A stretch of 56,121 nucleotides of DNA, taken from assembly GCA_026169045.1 (NCBI GenBank), contig JAPFDH010000054.1:1-56121 (forward strand), given 5' to 3'. Positions within the stretch are counted from its first letter, which is position 1; each line of letters opens with the position of its first letter. This stretch comes from Lachnospiraceae bacterium. GTDB taxonomy: Bacteria > Bacillota > Clostridia > Lachnospirales > Lachnospiraceae. The position numbers and the translations under genes are program-made. Below the pieces are notes generated by a model, which worked only from the letters and a program-made list of their open reading frames with translations, was not told where the DNA came from and searched no databases. Below, piece after piece: positions 24,069-34,207 of this stretch.

Positions 24069-25103
24069 ATGATTTATTTTAATTGTGATTATAATGAAGG
24101 TGCTCATGAAAAAATTATGGAAGCTCTTATGAGAACCAATATGGAACAGAGCATTGGATATGGTATGGATTCTTACAGTGAGGAAGCGAAACGGCTGATA
24201 AGAAAACTGTGTGGAAAAGATGATGTGGATGTTCATTTTCTTGTGGGTGGAACACAAACTAATCTGATTGTGATTACGTCCGCTTTACGTCCGCATCAAG
24301 GAGTTTTAGCGGCTAATACAGCACATATTAATGTACACGAAACAGGAGCAATAGAAGGGTGCGGGCATAAAGTATTAACTCTCCCGTCCGAGGATGGAAA
24401 AATTACTGCCGAACAAGTAGAACAGGCATTTTTAGAACATAAAAATGAACCTACAGCGGAGCATATGGTTCAGCCTAAAATGGTTTATATTTCCAATCCT
24501 ACAGAATTGGGGACAATATATGACAGAGACGAATTAAAAAAACTTCATGATGTTTGTAAAAAATATCATCTATTTTTATTTATGGATGGGGCAAGACTGG
24601 GATATGGGCTTCAGGCTAAGGAAAATACATTGGATTTACCGTGTATTGCAGAAAACTGTGATGTGTTTTATATCGGTGGTACAAAAGTAGGGGCTTTATT
24701 TGGAGAAGCAGTGGTTATAAGTAATGATTATTTAAAGGAAGATTTCCGTTATATTATGAAACAAAAAGGAGGAATGCTGGCGAAAGGACGACTTTTAGGT
24801 ATTCAGTTTGCTGAATTGTTCCGTGATGGGTTATATTTTGAAATTTCTGCCCATGCGGATCGTTTGGCAGAACTATTGAGAACGGCATTTCGCGAAAAAG
24901 GATACACATTTTTGGTGGAGAATACTACCAATCAGATTTTTCCGATTCTACCAATTGAGCATGCGGAAATATTGGAAAAGAAATTTTTATTTGAAAATCA
25001 GGGAAAAGTAGATGAATCTCATATAGCAGTACGTTTTTGTACCAGTTGGGCGACGAAAGAAGAAAATGTAGATCAATTGATTGATGCAATTCGCCAGTTG
25101 TAA
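24069..25103 (+). CDS. Threonine aldolase-like PLP enzyme
   Basis: A 344-residue fold-type I PLP enzyme of the beta-eliminating lyase/threonine aldolase family. Seen are FNCDYNEGAHEKI at the start, the GGTQTN cofactor-phosphate loop, HETGAIE, the Asp strand FLFMDGARLGYG, and the PLP-lysine motif GGTKVGALFGEA near residue 200. Family members split L-threonine or allo-threonine to glycine and acetaldehyde. The start is ATG 24069, ten bases after GGAGG; the longer TTG frame has no ribosome site. It is the last plus-strand gene before a bidirectional terminator shared with the sugar ABC operon. Confidence 0.85.
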   Translation: MIYFNCDYNEGAHEKIMEALMRTNMEQSIGYGMDSYSEEAKRLIRKLCGKDDVDVHFLVGGTQTNLIVITSALRPHQGVLAANTAHINVHETGAIEGCGHKVLTLPSEDGKITAEQVEQAFLEHKNEPTAEHMVQPKMVYISNPTELGTIYDRDELKKLHDVCKKYHLFLFMDGARLGYGLQAKENTLDLPCIAENCDVFYIGGTKVGALFGEAVVISNDYLKEDFRYIMKQKGGMLAKGRLLGIQFAELFRDGLYFEISAHADRLAELLRTAFREKGYTFLVENTTNQIFPILPIEHAEILEKKFLFENQGKVDESHIAVRFCTSWATKEENVDQLIDAIRQL

Positions 25104-25122
25104 AAATAAACAGATAAAAATA

Positions 25123-25175
25123 CAAAACAGGGATTTGGTTGCCCCCATGCAAACCAAATCCCTGTTTTGTGCGAA
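25123..25175. terminator. Bidirectional terminator between the aldolase gene and the sugar ABC operon
   Basis: CAAAACAGGGATTTGGTT (from 25123) pairs with AACCAAATCCCTGTTTTG (to 25169), an 18-bp perfect stem flanked by A-rich and T-rich runs. Confidence 0.85.
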
Positions 25176-25209
25176 GTTTTATATAGTATAACACCCCATT
25201 GTGAAATAC

Positions 25210-26139
25210 TCAACCTTTTACAGAACCGATCATAACACCCTTTACAAAGTATTTCTGTACAAACGGATACAAACACATAACCGGTACAGTAGAAACCAGA
25301 ATCAAAGAGTATTTTAAGAGTTCTGCCATACCCTGTTTTGCAGCAGCGATTTCTGGATCGACAATCTGTGAATTGTTGATAGAGTTGGCAATCAAGATCT
25401 CACGAAGAATCAGCTGCAGAGGGAATTTGGAACGGTCATTTAAGTAAAGGAAAGCATTAAAGTATGCATTCCAATGACCGATTGCATAGAACAGTACCAA
25501 TACGGCGATGATAGCCTTGGAAAGTGGAAGAACCATGGAGAAGAAATAGCGGGTATCGCTACATCCATCCAATTCAGCGGCTTCATACAGTTCCTGAGGA
25601 ATACTGCTCTGAACGAATGTACGGGCAATCATCAAGTTATAAACGGAGATTGCACCAGGAATTACCAATGCCCAAATGGTATCGATCATATGAAGATCAC
25701 GGATTAAGATATAAGTAGGAATCATACCACCATTGAAAATCATGGTGAAAGTAAACAAAAACATGAAAAATTTCTTTCCTGGAAGTTTTTTGCTGGCTAA
25801 AGGATAAGCAGCAATCATAGTGAAACATACATTAATCAATGTACCTAAAACAGTATAAAGAATGGTGTTTCCATATCCGGAAAGAACATCTTTATTCTGG
25901 AAAACAGCGGTGTATCCTTCCAAGCTCAAATCTACAGGCCATAAAATAACACGACCGGCACTGACAGCAGTAGGTGAAGAGAAGGAAGATGATACAATAT
26001 AAATCAAAGGATAAATAATTGTAAGCAATAAGATACCTAGGATGATGTGAATGACAGTATAATAAATTCTGTCATCTTTGCTCATACGGCGCTTTCCTCT
26101 TTGGCCTACAACATATTCGTTATTCTTTTTTGCTTTCAT
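25210..26139 (-). CDS. Sugar ABC transporter permease (LplC/YtcP type)
   Basis: A 309-residue inner-membrane permease with six predicted helices. The MetI-type coupling loop is EAAELDGCSDTRYFFSMVLP in the C-terminal half, where the ATPase docks. TAVSAGRVILWP near residue 55 is typical of the Lpl/YtcP subgroup of carbohydrate transporters. The ATG at 26139 has AGGAGG seven bases upstream. It is the last gene of a three-gene minus-strand operon (binding protein, permease, permease). As usual for this group, no ATPase gene is present, so a shared MsmX-like ATPase is presumably used. Confidence 0.9.
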   Translation of the reverse strand: MKAKKNNEYVVGQRGKRRMSKDDRIYYTVIHIILGILLLTIIYPLIYIVSSSFSSPTAVSAGRVILWPVDLSLEGYTAVFQNKDVLSGYGNTILYTVLGTLINVCFTMIAAYPLASKKLPGKKFFMFLFTFTMIFNGGMIPTYILIRDLHMIDTIWALVIPGAISVYNLMIARTFVQSSIPQELYEAAELDGCSDTRYFFSMVLPLSKAIIAVLVLFYAIGHWNAYFNAFLYLNDRSKFPLQLILREILIANSINNSQIVDPEIAAAKQGMAELLKYSLILVSTVPVMCLYPFVQKYFVKGVMIGSVKG

Positions 26140-26150
26140 AACCACACCTC

Positions 26151-27104
26151 CTAGAACAATGAATTGCCATTTAGCCGTTTGGTAATGGTGTTAACAACTA
26201 TAATCATAGCAAGGTTAATAATAGAGTTGAACAAACCGATTGCCGTTGCATAGGAGAAATCAGTAACGGTATTTCCAAGACCTACCTTGTATACATAAGT
26301 TGAAATAACTTCACTGGTTTCTATATTGACATTATTCTGCATTAAGAATGCCTTTTCAAATCCGACATTCATGATATTACCACAATTCATGATCAAAAGG
26401 ATGGATGCTGTAGGCAGAATGGTTGGAAGGTCAATATGGATAACTCTCTGGAAGCGAGAAGCACCGTCCACTTCAGCGGCTTCATGAAGTTCCGGATCAG
26501 TATTTGCCAATGCAGCAATGTAAATGATAGAGTTATATCCCATAGACTGCCATACACCGGACCATACGTACAAGTGTGGGAATGCGCTTGGAGATGCCAT
26601 AATATTAGGCATTTCAGAATCACTAAACATTCTGTATAAATTTGCTACTAAACCAACACGTGGATTTAACATCTGTGTCAGAATACCTACCAATACAACA
26701 GTGGAAATAAAGTAAGGAAGATAAGTAATTGTCTGTGCTACTTTACGATAGCGGTCGCTTCTTAAGGAGTTTAACACCAGAGCCAGGATAATAGGCATAG
26801 GGAAACCGGCAATTAAACTATAGAGAGAAACAACGATCGTATTTTTCAATACACGGACAAACATATAGGAATTGAAAAATTTTGTAAATTGATCAAAACC
26901 TACCCACGGGCTGCCCCAGATACCATCAGCAGCTCGGAATTTTTTAAATGCAATCTGCAGACCGGTCATTGGACCATAGCAGAATATAATCAAATAGATC
27001 AGTGGAATTAAAAGAAAAACATACAGCTGCCAACAAGAAAGAATTCGCTTCATCAGACGACCTTTTTTTCTGGGAGCAGCGACTTTAGCAGTATTGCTTT
27101 TCAT
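26151..27104 (-). CDS. Sugar ABC transporter permease (LplB type)
   Basis: A 317-residue permease with six predicted helices and a basic cytoplasmic start. The family block IFCYGPMTGLQIAFKKF near residue 50 marks the LplB/YteP group, and the coupling loop is EAAEVDGASRFQRVIHIDLP. The start is ATG 27104, nine bases after AAGGGGG; the 40 extra upstream codons cover the leader and are not needed. It lies 11 bases upstream of the second permease, and the two should form the heterodimeric channel. Confidence 0.9.
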   Translation of the reverse strand: MKSNTAKVAAPRKKGRLMKRILSCWQLYVFLLIPLIYLIIFCYGPMTGLQIAFKKFRAADGIWGSPWVGFDQFTKFFNSYMFVRVLKNTIVVSLYSLIAGFPMPIILALVLNSLRSDRYRKVAQTITYLPYFISTVVLVGILTQMLNPRVGLVANLYRMFSDSEMPNIMASPSAFPHLYVWSGVWQSMGYNSIIYIAALANTDPELHEAAEVDGASRFQRVIHIDLPTILPTASILLIMNCGNIMNVGFEKAFLMQNNVNIETSEVISTYVYKVGLGNTVTDFSYATAIGLFNSIINLAMIIVVNTITKRLNGNSLF

Positions 27105-27251
27105 AAGGGAAATCCCCCTTTCTGTCTCAAAATGATGTACATGATCAAAGAAAACAGGAGAACCACCATAGGGTATATTCCGGATTCTAACCCGGAAGGG
27201 CAGTCCTCCTGTTATATGTATCATACTAAACGAATGTAAGGAAAAATCAAA

Positions 27252-29009
27252 TTAGTTAGAACTGTCCATGCTTTCCATGCGGTCATATGCCTGCTGTGCG
27301 ACTTCCAGGAACTGTGATAAACCAATGCCTTCCAATTCAGCTAAATAGTTATCCCAATCGGATAATGGTCTTGTTCCTGTGATGAAAGCAGCGATAGCTT
27401 CTTCACGGTATGTCTTTAAGGAAGCCTGAATTTCAGCGATCTGGTCAGCTTCTTCCTGTGTATAGATGATACGTGTTATAAGATCATCCTTCGGATACTT
27501 ATCAATGTAATCCGGAATAGAATTAGCAGTCATCAACTGAGCATCGTATGGATCATCTGGCTTAGCCTGGCTGTTTGTGATGTCATATGTACGAAGTGTT
27601 GGATGCATTTCACCCATCTGCTGGTTCTGTACACCACCCCAGATGTTATCTGTGATCTTGAAGGAAGCTTCTGCACCAAGAGATTCATACATACTTTCTG
27701 TTGTAGAAGAATCAACCTTTTCCCAGCTCTTTCCTTCTGTTCCCCAACGACCCTGTCTAGCCATTTCTTCAGAGTACATATAATCAAATACGGCTGCGGC
27801 AGCTACAGGATTTTCACAGCTGCTTGTGATAAATCCTTTATACTGTGGAAGAGAAGTTGCACGGTAGCTTGTCCAGCAAACACCTTCCGGACCTGTCAAT
27901 GGAGGAAGATGAGTTAAGTCTTTTTTACGATCTGGTGCGCCAGCGTATGCACTCATAGATCCGGCACAAAGAGAACCGATTACCTGGCCGTTTGGATCAC
28001 CTAAGATCTGCTTCCACTGTGCTTCATCCTGTGTAAATGTTAATGGAGAAAGAAGACCTTCGGAACATAATTTATTCATGTATTCCAAAGCTGCCTTAAA
28101 TTCTGGCTGTGCATAGGAAACAGTCAACTTACCTTCATCATCCTTAATCAGGAAATCAAACATATCATTCAGATAAATAAATGGATAAGCAAGAGTTGTC
28201 CATACCTGCTGATTCCATCCTGTTCTGTTACCAACCAGTGGCATTTCATCTGCCTGGCCATTGCCATTAGGATCCTGTTCTTTAAATGCCTTTAATACTT
28301 CATAATATTCATCTGTTGTAGTTGGCATTTCCAGACCTAATTCATCCAACCATGTCTGATTAATCCACATTCTGTGGTCATAGTCATTACCGATTTCTTC
28401 GATAATAGCTGGCCAAGAATAGATATTGCCATCAGCAGACTTGATATACTTCAGATTTTCTTTACCTTCGTCTGTTTCCAGATAGTTCTTTAAATAGAAG
28501 GATTCCTGATCAATGTAGTCATTAATTGGAATGAAATATCCCTGAGAACCGTATGTATATACTTCAATTGGTTCCAATCCAAACCAGATCATATCTGGCA
28601 GTTCACTTCCGGAAGAAAGAAGTACGTTTAACTTCTGTTTTCCGTCTGTACCAGCTGGTAAGTATTCAAACTGAAGATCTACATTTACAGCTTCTTCCAA
28701 TTTTGTAACATAATCATTGGTTTCTACATCTTCAATATTAGTATCGGTTTGTACTAATACAGTTAAAGTAGTTTTTTCTTTTAACTTAGGATACTCACTG
28801 GATTCATCCAGGATACTCAGATCCAGTTGTTCACCGGAACCTCCAAGACCTTCCTGTTCAGCAGCAGGTGTTTCAGAATTGTTGTTTTCCTGATTGGTGT
28901 TGTTGTTATTATTATCAGTAGTATTTCCGTCACTACCGCATCCGCAAGCGGTAGCTGCTACAGCAGCAGCACAAACCAGAGCTGTAATTGTTTTGGCTCG
29001 TCTTCTCAT
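27252..29009 (-). CDS. Sugar-binding lipoprotein of the Lpl-type ABC transporter
   Basis: A 585-residue extracellular solute-binding protein. The lipoprotein signal is short (MRRRAKTITALVCAAAVAAT, then ACGCGSDG), followed by an Asn-rich linker and the large two-lobe fold characteristic of LplA-like proteins, which are longer than common maltose-type binders. A calcium-loop-like DPNGNGQADE lies near residue 250. AGGAGG stands eight bases before the ATG. It is the first gene of the operon and is divergent from a membrane-bound AraC regulator. The ligand is probably an oligosaccharide; the neighbouring alpha-fucosidase suggests, but does not prove, a host glycan. Confidence 0.88.
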   Translation of the reverse strand: MRRRAKTITALVCAAAVAATACGCGSDGNTTDNNNNNTNQENNNSETPAAEQEGLGGSGEQLDLSILDESSEYPKLKEKTTLTVLVQTDTNIEDVETNDYVTKLEEAVNVDLQFEYLPAGTDGKQKLNVLLSSGSELPDMIWFGLEPIEVYTYGSQGYFIPINDYIDQESFYLKNYLETDEGKENLKYIKSADGNIYSWPAIIEEIGNDYDHRMWINQTWLDELGLEMPTTTDEYYEVLKAFKEQDPNGNGQADEMPLVGNRTGWNQQVWTTLAYPFIYLNDMFDFLIKDDEGKLTVSYAQPEFKAALEYMNKLCSEGLLSPLTFTQDEAQWKQILGDPNGQVIGSLCAGSMSAYAGAPDRKKDLTHLPPLTGPEGVCWTSYRATSLPQYKGFITSSCENPVAAAAVFDYMYSEEMARQGRWGTEGKSWEKVDSSTTESMYESLGAEASFKITDNIWGGVQNQQMGEMHPTLRTYDITNSQAKPDDPYDAQLMTANSIPDYIDKYPKDDLITRIIYTQEEADQIAEIQASLKTYREEAIAAFITGTRPLSDWDNYLAELEGIGLSQFLEVAQQAYDRMESMDSSN

Positions 29010-29185
29010 AGACAAAACCTCCTTTCCTTTCTTTAAGAAAAATGTATAATTTTTTCTTTTCGATCTGAGAATATTTTAGTACAATTTTATATGGAAAGAA
29101 ATTCTAAATATGTGAAACGATTGGATCAGAGTACAAATTTGAATTGGAAAATCCAAAAAAGATTGGAAAAAAGTCAGGAATACTA

Positions 29186-29214
29186 TTGAAAATAACGACT
29201 CAAAATGGTAAAAT
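29186..29214 (+). promoter_or_regulatory. Promoter of the membrane AraC regulator
   Basis: TTGAAA at 29186-29191, a 17-bp spacer, TAAAAT at 29209-29214 with an upstream TGG. The divergent operon must start in the same 257-base gap, but its -35 box could not be placed with confidence. Confidence 0.6.
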
Positions 29215-29266
29215 GTGAAAAGATTATAGGAAAAACTGTTAGAAATGGTGAGTAGGAGAGGGAAAA

Positions 29267-31648
29267 ATGAATAAAATAGAACACAAAAACCGTTCCTATG
29301 GGCAATATTTCTTTTGGCATTATGTAATTCGCTTCTTTTTTATTGGTATTTTAACAACAGCGATGTTAATTCCTTCCTATTGTATTATGATGAATTCTAT
29401 GAGGAAAAATGAAATATATGGTTTAGATTCCAATATGGAAGAACGGTTTCAAAAATTAAACAGTACGCTGAATATGGTAGCTGGTCAGGCTCGTCTGGCC
29501 AGCAATGAGATTTCTATTATACAAATTGGCATGGCAAGGGAATTGAGTAATGAAAGAGGAAAAGATCAATATGAACTATCTCAGGCACGAAATTGGTTTA
29601 GTTCATCCATTAGTCAGGATGAGTTAGTGGTAAATGCCTATATGCTGTCTGAGAATAATCATGCGTTTGTTTCGAGAACGTTGGTAACGACGCAGGCGGA
29701 AGAAATATATGGGACATTTTATGAGGTAGAAGGTTATAATAGCGAAGATTGGAGAGCGGCTATTCTGAATGCTGAGGAAGGGTTTGCTTTTTTGCCCAGC
29801 AAAAGGACGAATGCTACATTTGCCCCATCTTTATTAAACCAAAAAGAACCTATGATTCATATGATTGTGCCCATTAGTGATTATGGGATAAAAAGTAATC
29901 AGGCGATGGTTTATATGCTGAATACAGAACAGCTGTTTCGTGATATTTCACCGATTCCCACCGGAAGTTATATGTGTTTGAAGGATAAAAATGATACGAT
30001 TCTTGCGGCCCGGGGGACACATGGAGAGATATTGGAACAGATTCCGGAATGGATGATGGGTGATCCTGCGCAATCGGGCCAAGAATTAGAGGTGTTAAAC
30101 AGTACAAATAGTATAACCGGTTTGGAAGCGGTGTGTTATATTCCACAAGAATATTTTGAAGAACGGTTGAGACCGGTGCAGAGAATGACTGGATTTATGG
30201 CAGGAAGTATTCTGCTTTTAGTAGCCATTTTGTCTTTTTTTATGGCTGCTTATCATTCCAATTCAGAGAGTCGTACGATGCGTATGATTGAACGAATCTA
30301 TCCGGAAATTATAAAAACACCTGTGGGCGGAAGAAAAAAAAGAAAAGTATTTGGAGATTATGTACTGGGAACCATACGAATGTTGGATGAAAAACAAAGG
30401 GATTATAATGAACGTTTTAATGAGATGAAAAATTCTTTGGAAGAGGCTTTGTTGGAAAAGATGGTTCACGGAGAAGTGATCACAGAAAAAGATATTGAGA
30501 ATTGTAAAGAGGTTTTCGGGATTGATGATGGATGGTTTACAGCTGTATATTTAAGATCAATAAATGCGGGGGGGGGAAAATTTAAAAATGCGGAAGCCGA
30601 TGAGAAGTCGGAAGAAATTTCTTTAGAGGAAGAAAATATGGTTCGACAGATTGTGTTGGATGTTATCCGCTATCAATTTGATTCCAGTATGGGAGTTCCT
30701 TATTATTACTATGAAGAAAAGGAAAACGAAGGTATATTTCTTCTTCATTTTCCTACAGAAATGGAAAATGAAGAAGAACATATTAAAAAGTGTGTAGATC
30801 AAGCGGTTTCTTATGTAGAAAAGCATGTAGATGTTCAAATTTGCATGGGAATTGGCAGCGTTACATACGGTATTTCAAAAATTATTCAAAGTGTAAAGGA
30901 AGCAAGAAGACAGGCTGATCAAGAAAAAAGAAGATTATTCCTGGGAGAGTTGGAAGAGAAGAAGACGAAAAAAGAGATTTTGTTTTCTTCCAAGTCAATG
31001 AGAAAATTATCGGTTCTTTTATCAAATGGAGAGAATCAGGAGACACAACAGTTTTTTTTGGAGTTGCATCAAACAATTGATGGTGTGGAATTGTCTGAAG
31101 ACGAAGCCAAACAGATCTTCTATGGTATCCGAAGCGTTTTGGATGGTATGATAAAACGGGAAGGAAAAGAGATGGAAGAGCTTCCGGGATTTGAAGAAAA
31201 AAAAGATATACTGGAACAGTTGGATAATTTACAAACGATTGCTCTGGAAATCTGTGAGTGGATGAAACAAAAACAAGAACGTGCCATGACACAGAAAAAA
31301 CAGAATTTGATTTCATTTATTCAGGAAAACTATAGTGACAGTAATCTTTGTGCTGCGATGCTGGCTGATAAGTTTGGAGTAACCGAGAAATATGTATTTC
31401 AAATTGTCAGGGATTGTACAGGGAAGAGTCTTGGTGATTTAATTAAAGAAATTCGTTTTGAAAAGGCAGAAGAGCTGTTACAAAAAGAAGTGGATATCAA
31501 TAAAATACCAGAACAAATTGGTTTTAATTCGTTGAATACGTTTTACAAAGCATTTAAACGCAATTATGGTATATCACCGGGACAATGGCGGGAAATGAAC
31601 AGAGAGAATCCATCTGGCATGGCGTCCGATGTGGAAGTGCAGAAGTAA
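29267..31648 (+). CDS. Membrane-anchored AraC-family regulator
   Basis: A 793-residue one-component regulator that spans the membrane. Helix 1 lies at about residues 18-42 and helix 2 at about 308-332 (FMAGSILLLVAILSFFMAAY); the 265 residues between them should form an extracellular sensing domain. A cytoplasmic linker region (about 370-660) follows, and the last 100 residues are an AraC DNA-binding domain with two helix-turn-helix units (CAAMLADKFGVTEKYVFQIV and IPEQIGFNSLNTFYKAFKRN). The ATG is preceded by AGGAGAGGG. It is divergent from the Lpl-type sugar ABC operon and is the obvious local regulator; it may sense the binding protein or free sugar outside the cell. Confidence 0.88.
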   Translation: MNKIEHKNRSYGQYFFWHYVIRFFFIGILTTAMLIPSYCIMMNSMRKNEIYGLDSNMEERFQKLNSTLNMVAGQARLASNEISIIQIGMARELSNERGKDQYELSQARNWFSSSISQDELVVNAYMLSENNHAFVSRTLVTTQAEEIYGTFYEVEGYNSEDWRAAILNAEEGFAFLPSKRTNATFAPSLLNQKEPMIHMIVPISDYGIKSNQAMVYMLNTEQLFRDISPIPTGSYMCLKDKNDTILAARGTHGEILEQIPEWMMGDPAQSGQELEVLNSTNSITGLEAVCYIPQEYFEERLRPVQRMTGFMAGSILLLVAILSFFMAAYHSNSESRTMRMIERIYPEIIKTPVGGRKKRKVFGDYVLGTIRMLDEKQRDYNERFNEMKNSLEEALLEKMVHGEVITEKDIENCKEVFGIDDGWFTAVYLRSINAGGGKFKNAEADEKSEEISLEEENMVRQIVLDVIRYQFDSSMGVPYYYYEEKENEGIFLLHFPTEMENEEEHIKKCVDQAVSYVEKHVDVQICMGIGSVTYGISKIIQSVKEARRQADQEKRRLFLGELEEKKTKKEILFSSKSMRKLSVLLSNGENQETQQFFLELHQTIDGVELSEDEAKQIFYGIRSVLDGMIKREGKEMEELPGFEEKKDILEQLDNLQTIALEICEWMKQKQERAMTQKKQNLISFIQENYSDSNLCAAMLADKFGVTEKYVFQIVRDCTGKSLGDLIKEIRFEKAEELLQKEVDINKIPEQIGFNSLNTFYKAFKRNYGISPGQWREMNRENPSGMASDVEVQK

Positions 31649-31651
31649 AAG

Positions 31652-31701
31652 AAAAAGGCGATAATACTACCACCCATGGGGGAGCAGTTATCGCCTTTTT
31701 G
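31652..31701. terminator. Bidirectional terminator between the AraC and fucosidase genes
   Basis: AAAAAGGCGATAA (31652-31664) pairs with TTATCGCCTTTTT (31688-31700), a 13-bp perfect stem serving two converging genes. Confidence 0.85.
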
Positions 31702-31719
31702 TATTAGAATTTATTATAT

Positions 31720-33153
31720 CTAATTTTTAAACTTAATTTTAAGACAGTTTGTGTATTGTGTTGGAAGCGTTTCCGGAAGCTGGATGGTGAGTACTCCGAA
31801 ATTCTGGGCAAATGCAACTGGACCATATCCCAAAAGTTCGACTGCGTTTACGGTTTCATCCGGTTTTAAACTCTTAATAACAGAAACACGATTGTCAGGT
31901 GCTTTCATGACGAAAGCGTAAAGGTTTCCATCCTTTTGAACAAAACGATAGTCGGAAGAGTTCCATGCAGTCTGATCTTCTGTGAATCCTTTAATGACAA
32001 CACGGGTATCTCCTTCACCAAATGTCCGGAAGGGGCGCGTTCCATAAACACCTTCAGCGCATATCTGGAACCATTTAGCCAATTCATTTAAGAGATAGCG
32101 GGTTTCTTCATCTATGCTGCCATCCGGAAGCTGAAGGATGTTAAGAAGCATGGTTCCGTTTTTGGATATAATATCCACCAGCATTTCGATGACGTGATCG
32201 GGTTGTTTAAAGGTTTGTTTTGCATCATAAAACCAATTCCCGATACATGTATCTGTTTGCCATGGGGAGTCATTGATTCCTGGCAACTGGCTTTTTTCGA
32301 TATCCAGAACTCCCACACTGTAAATTTCTTTATCGCGGTTCTTTTGTGTATATACGGCTTTATTTTCGCCAAATCTTGCGATAGAATCATTATACAGATA
32401 GGAGACAGCTTCTAAACCTGGTTGGTAATCGGACCCTTCAAATGGAAGGCTGCTGTCAGAATAAAGTAAATCAGGATGATACAGATCCACTAATTCTTTC
32501 ATGACATCCAGCCAGTAACGATGGAATGCCGGATTGGATGTGAGCCATGGCGCTCTGGCACCGGGTTCTCCGTCTTTGATTACATGTTCATAGTTATCAT
32601 AGTAGAAATCTCGGTATTCAGGATCATTTCCATCATACTTTACACCGGCATATGGTCCGTACTGATCGCAGCCTTTGTTTACATTCCACCAAGAGAATGA
32701 AGCCCCCAAATGTTCGGTTAGGCCAAATGGGATATGATGACGATCTGCTTCTTTTTTCCAAAGTGCGCAGATATCTTTGTGTGGACCGACTTCTACGGAA
32801 TTAAAACGGTTTAATTTGGTTGCATAGTTGAAAAAGTGATCATGGTGCATGGCTTGTGCCACAAAATAGCGGGCTCCGGCTTTTGTGTACAGATCCATTA
32901 ACTCATCGGGATGAAAATTTTCTGCCTTCCATAAACGACAGATATCTTTGTAGCCAAATTTGGATGGATGTCCATAATGGCGGATGTGATAATTGTATTG
33001 TGGGCTGCCCTGTACATACATATTTCTGGCATACCAGTCTCCGCACATGGGAACACTTTGGGGACCCCAGTGACTCCAAATACCGAACTTGGCATCACGG
33101 AACCAGTCCGGGCACTGATAAGTTTTCAGAGATTCAAATGTTGGCTGAAACAT
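31720..33153 (-). CDS. GH29 alpha-L-fucosidase
   Basis: A 477-residue glycosidase without signal peptide, so it acts inside the cell on imported fucosylated oligosaccharides. The N-terminus has the GH29 blocks WFRDAKFGIWSHWGPQSVP and YFVAQAMHHDHFFNY, the GLTEHLG strand, and the probable nucleophile D233 in LLYSDSSLP, where the family normally has a W-x-D pattern. The C-terminal 90 residues form a beta domain. The start is ATG 33153 behind AGGAGG; 36 further upstream codons are hydrophobic and lack a ribosome site. It is divergent from a cupin-AraC regulator. Retaining alpha-L-fucosidase activity is the family expectation. Confidence 0.9.
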   Translation of the reverse strand: MFQPTFESLKTYQCPDWFRDAKFGIWSHWGPQSVPMCGDWYARNMYVQGSPQYNYHIRHYGHPSKFGYKDICRLWKAENFHPDELMDLYTKAGARYFVAQAMHHDHFFNYATKLNRFNSVEVGPHKDICALWKKEADRHHIPFGLTEHLGASFSWWNVNKGCDQYGPYAGVKYDGNDPEYRDFYYDNYEHVIKDGEPGARAPWLTSNPAFHRYWLDVMKELVDLYHPDLLYSDSSLPFEGSDYQPGLEAVSYLYNDSIARFGENKAVYTQKNRDKEIYSVGVLDIEKSQLPGINDSPWQTDTCIGNWFYDAKQTFKQPDHVIEMLVDIISKNGTMLLNILQLPDGSIDEETRYLLNELAKWFQICAEGVYGTRPFRTFGEGDTRVVIKGFTEDQTAWNSSDYRFVQKDGNLYAFVMKAPDNRVSVIKSLKPDETVNAVELLGYGPVAFAQNFGVLTIQLPETLPTQYTNCLKIKFKN

Positions 33154-33328
33154 AAGTAGTACCTCCTGCAAAAATAATATTATAAATAGTTTAGCATAGG
33201 AACAAAAAAAGGATAGAGAAGATGTTATGAAGCATGTGGACAAAATTAACTTTTTGGTCATGGGTAAATAAAAGAAAGAGAAACGATAAGCAAAAGTAAA
33301 AAGCGGAAGTTTAGAAAGGGACAGAGCA

Positions 33329-34156
33329 GTGGAAGAAAAATCGATATCGTTTGAACATATTTATATTAAGAAACTAATTTCCAATCGAAATGTGTGTGCA
33401 CCGGATTGGGGAGAAGAAGATTGTGTTTATAATTATCATAAATTTTATTATTTTTTGGCTGGGGAAGGAAAATTAGAAATTCAAGGCGATATTTTTTATC
33501 CACAACCGGAAGAATTGTATTTAATTCCGGCAGGGGTCCGTCATTCATATTCCCATAATCCCAGAAAACCGGTTTATAAGTGCTGGTGTCATTTTGATTT
33601 GTCATTTCAGGAGGAACGGGAATTGGTTTATCATAAAGAGACTGTGCGAACGAAAATTCCTAAAGTTAAGATGTTGCCGTTATTTGATCGTTTAAATCAC
33701 TGCCACCCATTAGAGGAAGCAGCGGATATTCTTTTAGAAAAAGCAGTACTTCTTGAGATTTTTTATCATTTTGTTTTGCAGATTGATCGGACACTTTTGG
33801 TATCCAGGGAAAATAATTCTTTTATAGAAGCAGTGAATGGATATATGAATGGTCATTTGACAGAAAATATAGATCTAAAAGAGCTTGCAGACGTGGTACA
33901 TTTGCATCCCAATTATTTTATACGTATTTTTCAAAAATACTATCATGCATCGCCTATGGAATATATCCAAATGAAACGATTGGAATATGCTGCATCTTTG
34001 ATGCGCAATCATGTAGAATGGACGATAGAAGAAGTGGGATATCAGAGTGGATTTCATGATTACCGGTATTTTGGAAGAGTATTTAAAAAACGATATGGGA
34101 TTACGCCTTCCGCATACAGAGGAATGTTAAGGGGAGCAGGTTCTATTAAAATATAA
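33329..34156 (+). CDS. AraC-family regulator with N-terminal cupin
   Basis: A 275-residue cytosolic sugar-sensing regulator. Residues 20-100 form an AraC-type cupin barrel (YYFLAGEGKLEIQGD, LIPAGVRHSY), and residues 170-270 form the two helix-turn-helix units (LKELADVVHLHPNYFIRIFQ and IEEVGYQSGFHDYRYFGRVF). The start is GTG 33329, eight bases after GAAAGGG. Divergent transcription from the GH29 fucosidase with a 175-base shared control region suggests it activates that gene. Confidence 0.88.
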   Translation: MEEKSISFEHIYIKKLISNRNVCAPDWGEEDCVYNYHKFYYFLAGEGKLEIQGDIFYPQPEELYLIPAGVRHSYSHNPRKPVYKCWCHFDLSFQEERELVYHKETVRTKIPKVKMLPLFDRLNHCHPLEEAADILLEKAVLLEIFYHFVLQIDRTLLVSRENNSFIEAVNGYMNGHLTENIDLKELADVVHLHPNYFIRIFQKYYHASPMEYIQMKRLEYAASLMRNHVEWTIEEVGYQSGFHDYRYFGRVFKKRYGITPSAYRGMLRGAGSIKI

Positions 34157-34170
34157 TTTATAAGATAAAA

Positions 34171-34200
34171 AAAGATGCTGCATGGATACAGCATCTTTTG
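34171..34200. terminator. Bidirectional terminator
   Basis: AAAGATGCTG (34171-34180) pairs with CAGCATCTTT (34189-34198); A-rich before and T-rich after. It lies between the converging AraC and SufB-like genes. Confidence 0.8.
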
Positions 34201-34207
34201 TCAGCGT

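Noticed and set aside
29100-29135. Possible CcpA cre site (around TGTGAAACGATTGG) upstream of the sugar ABC operon
   Set aside because: Several consensus positions do not match, so catabolite control cannot be supported from sequence.
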